Source: Oreocharis arfaki
Lineage: Eukaryota > Chordata > Aves > Passeriformes > Paramythiidae
Length of the DNA stretch: 64,000 nt
Assembly: GCA_013398015.1 (NCBI GenBank)
Contig: VZRR01008027.1
Span: 1 to 64,000 of the forward strand
Direction of reading: 5' to 3'
In this document: in pieces, positions 61,675-64,000 of the stretch
Numbering within the stretch: position 1 is the first letter of the stretch
How the letters are laid out: each line of letters starts with the position of its first letter
Notes under the pieces: model-generated
What the model was told of the DNA's origin: nothing
The model's database searches: none
Seen by the model: only the letters and a program-made list of their open reading frames with translations
Program-made: the position numbers and the translations under genes

Positions 61675-61735
61675 AAAAACAAACAAACCAAAGAACAAAA
61701 AAACTCCAACAAAACACCCCCTCCAAACAAACAGC
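61675..61735. repeat. A/C-rich simple tract
   Basis: Tandem aaac, aaacc and aaaac words ending in a C-rich patch. Similar in type to the tract at 5183-5245. Confidence 0.75.
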
Positions 61736-62336
61736 TCAACTAAAAATGTGAAATTAAGTTCACAAAAGGTTTTCCAAAACGATTCTTTTATTCTCCCCCC
61801 CCCGAAATATAAACCTCTATTAATCTTTAGTGACCTGTTACCTCTTACATGAAGGTTTCAGTTAATTGCCAGCATTAGTTAAAAAGAAGAAACTTTCCAG
61901 AAGATGAATGCCTGTGTTATTTCAGCATATTTTGAAAATCTGGGGTTCTGTGAGAAAAAAACCTCTCAGAAGTACCATTCCTTTGAGACTGTGCTGGCTT
62001 ATTCATCAAGGAGACAGAAAGGCAATATCATAAAATACCATGCAGGAGTGAAGATTGGGGTTTGGCACTGAGATTTATTATTACAGTAACAGAATTGGAG
62101 GGTTTTTCTTATCTGTACCTAGCATATCAACTGTCAGTGGATGAATAAGGAAGCTCCAGTTCAGGAGCTGGACAAGCAGTGAGCAGAGACACCTTTGCTT
62201 CTGGTACAGCATGATGGAAACACAATTTGGGATGCTCAGAGGTAAGGAAAACAATGTGTGACTCCCATCTGGCCATGGCAGAGTGCCCTTGGAGTGGCCA
62301 CCCCATCCTTACCACCAGGAATCACAGCCATATGTA

Positions 62337-62402
62337 GACATAAATATATATATATAAATTATATATGTAAAATAAAATAAAATAAAAATATATATACACA
62401 CC
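62337..62402. repeat. Compound (TA)n(AAAAT)n microsatellite
   Basis: A run of tatatata passes into aaaataaaataaaa and back to tatata and cacac. Confidence 0.9.
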
Positions 62403-62968
62403 TGCGGGTTTACAAATAGACCCAGGCTATTAAAGAGCAAATTCCTTGCTTTGCTATGGTTTTAGATGTGATGTGAAAAGCCTACATGGAAAAGCATCGC
62501 AGTTTTAAAGACTGGAAATAGTGGCTGAGCTATCACAGATTTATCACATAAAACAGCAGCAGTGCTTGTAGCCTGTGATCAAAAATCAAATGGCAGAGTA
62601 AGTTTATATTTTCTTTGATATTAAGTGCTTTCAGGTAGTGTATTTCTGTCTTTGGCTGGAAGCGCGATGGAGTGAAAAGAAGTGGTAGAAAAAAAAGCTT
62701 AAGGGTAATGCTTTGTTCTAAGGAGAACTCTTACCTCCTTAGCTTTGTTTCATTGTTTATCAGCGCAGCTTTGGGGCTGCACATTGGCCATCCCAAACAC
62801 CAATGGTGGAAGCATTTCGTCAGACAGTTTCTGAAGGAATAAATAAACAAGAGCTAATCCCCCACGGTGGTAATTCCTGGGTTGGCACCCCCAGCATCAG
62901 GAGACATTTCACAGACTCTCATTTTTTTAAAAATTGAGCTCATTAAACTCAACAGCCCTCCCCAGACT

Positions 62969-63250
62969 TACAGGATCCCAGAATCAATTAGGCTGGAAAA
63001 GCCCTCCCAGACCAAAGAGTCCAAGCTGTGCCTGATGCCCACCCTGTCCCCAGCCCAGAGCACTGAGTGCCACCTCCAGGCCTTCCTTGGGCACCTCCAC
63101 CATCTCCCTGGGCAGCCCCTGCAAGGGCTGACCACCCTTTCCAGGAAGAAATTCCTTCTGATGTCCAACCTGAGCCTCCCCTGGCCCAGCCTGAGGCCGT
63201 TCCTCCTTGTCCTGTCCCTGTTCCCCGGGAGCAGAGCCCGACCCTCAGCT
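62969..63250 (-). mobile_element. CR1 LINE 3' fragment (agagcactgagtgccacc style)
   Basis: Closely related to 51166-51556. It shares cccagcccagagcactgagt, ccaggccttccttgggcacc, ctttccaggaagaaattcct and gggagcagagcccgac, but lacks roughly 20 bp found there before ctccctgggcagcccctg. Frames of 173-225 codons crossing it are chance readings. Confidence 0.95.
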
Positions 63251-63755
63251 GTTTCAGGTCCGTATGGGAAGATGAACGGACCTTCATGGCAAGAGCCCTC
63301 ATGCCAAAGTGCCCGTACTGCTCATTCCAGATGTTCTTTGGGAAAAAAAAACAAGAAAACGTCATTTTTAAGGTTTTCAGAACTCTAAAACAATATCTCA
63401 AAGCACAGGTGGGCTCTCCTTTCCCTGTTTCTGGACAGACTGTTGTTTTCCTTGTGCGACTCTTCTGTTGGAATCTGCTGGGCCATCCCGCTCTGGAACG
63501 AACCAAAAGCTCCGGTGGGCACCTAATATATCCCAGGTCTGAATGGGTTGCTGGGGTGATAGCTGTGATATTCTGCCTCATGGGATTTCTCAGAATTTCA
63601 TTTTTGTCATGTTGTAAATTTAAGGCAACAAAAAACTTAGGGGATGCTCACATAAATATTTACAGTGCAACAAAAGGGCCTGAAGAGGTTGGGATATTGT
63701 GTGTTCTTTTCAGAGCATGCTTACATATGTTCAAAATCATGTAAACTCACAATGG
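63251..63755. other. Unique stretch
   Basis: No recognised feature between the last two CR1 copies. Confidence 0.45.
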
Positions 63756-64000
63756 TTTGGGCGGGAAGTGACATTAAAGCCCATCCAGTCGAACCCCTGC
63801 CATGGGCAGGGACACCTTCCGCCAGCCCAGGTTGTTCCAAGCCCTGTCCAACCTGGCCTTGGACACTGCCAGGGATCCAGGGGCAGCCAGAGCTTCTCTG
63901 GGCCCCCTGTGCCAGGGCCTCCCCACCCTCGCAGGGAACAATTCCTTCCCAATAGCCCATCAAACCCTGCCCTCCTCCACTGGAATTTTCAACATTGTTT
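63756..64000 (-). mobile_element. CR1 LINE 3' fragment running off the window
   Basis: Reverse-complement features: gacattaaagcccatccagt, ccatgggcagggacacc, gccagggatccaggggcagc and aattccttcccaatagccca. The last 37 bases share with 7466-7500 a continuation that differs from the usual CR1 wording. The element continues past 64000. Confidence 0.93.

Larger units (their letters stand above)
59259..62968. other. Unique AT-rich stretch
   Basis: Includes a weak CR1-like tip at 60505-60558 and simple tracts at 61675-61735 and 62337-62402. No gene recognised. Confidence 0.5.

Noticed and set aside
62988..63744. Open frames of 197 (-) and 225 (+) codons
   Set aside because: They translate a CR1 3' region and its flank on opposite strands at once. 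The composition follows the CR1 DNA and there is no domain or splice support.

Overview
The window looks like nuclear DNA from a bird, most likely a songbird or close relative. I infer this from about 28 recognisable CR1-type LINE fragments in at least five 3'-end styles, an avian-type solo LTR, an AT-rich background and a near absence of other transposons. The bird call rests on established knowledge of CR1. The passerine call is inference from the wording of the CR1 3' ends. Nothing looks bacterial or organellar. There are no operons, CRISPR arrays, phage genes or tRNA/rRNA genes.

I find no complete protein-coding gene. The longest open frames (about 170-225 codons, near 11.5, 51.0 and 63.0-63.7 kb) lie partly or wholly on CR1 DNA, and I treat them as chance readings. 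The window is best read as a gene desert or the inside of very large introns. One splice-bounded candidate exon at 9425-9551 (+) is listed with low confidence. Three CpG-rich single-copy stretches (33.18-33.70, 37.86-38.15 and 43.72-44.11 kb) are the best candidates for conserved regulatory or exonic sequence.

Layout: 0-0.5 kb is a GC-rich block containing a remnant of CR1 reverse transcriptase. 0.5-21.4 kb is mostly unique sequence with four or five CR1 pieces and an unresolved assembly join at 7890. 21.4-37.3 kb is unique sequence with four CR1 copies. 37.3-48.8 kb is the busiest part. It holds CR1 copies in both orientations, a CR1 with a 73-bp internal tandem array and a second assembly join (41928), a CR1 broken by a 144-bp repeat and a local duplication (42.7-43.4 kb), the CpG-rich stretch, a candidate solo LTR (44.1-44.66 kb), and a second copy of the 144-bp repeat in inverted orientation (47971-48114). 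48.8-64 kb is unique sequence with eight or nine CR1 pieces, several microsatellites and a third assembly join (51096). The last CR1 runs off the right edge.

No genes act together here. The notable content is repeat history and assembly structure. All three single-N positions look like contig joins. Two of them have the same sequence on both sides of the N, so local copy number there should not be trusted. The least explained element is the 144-bp dispersed repeat, which I do not recognise.
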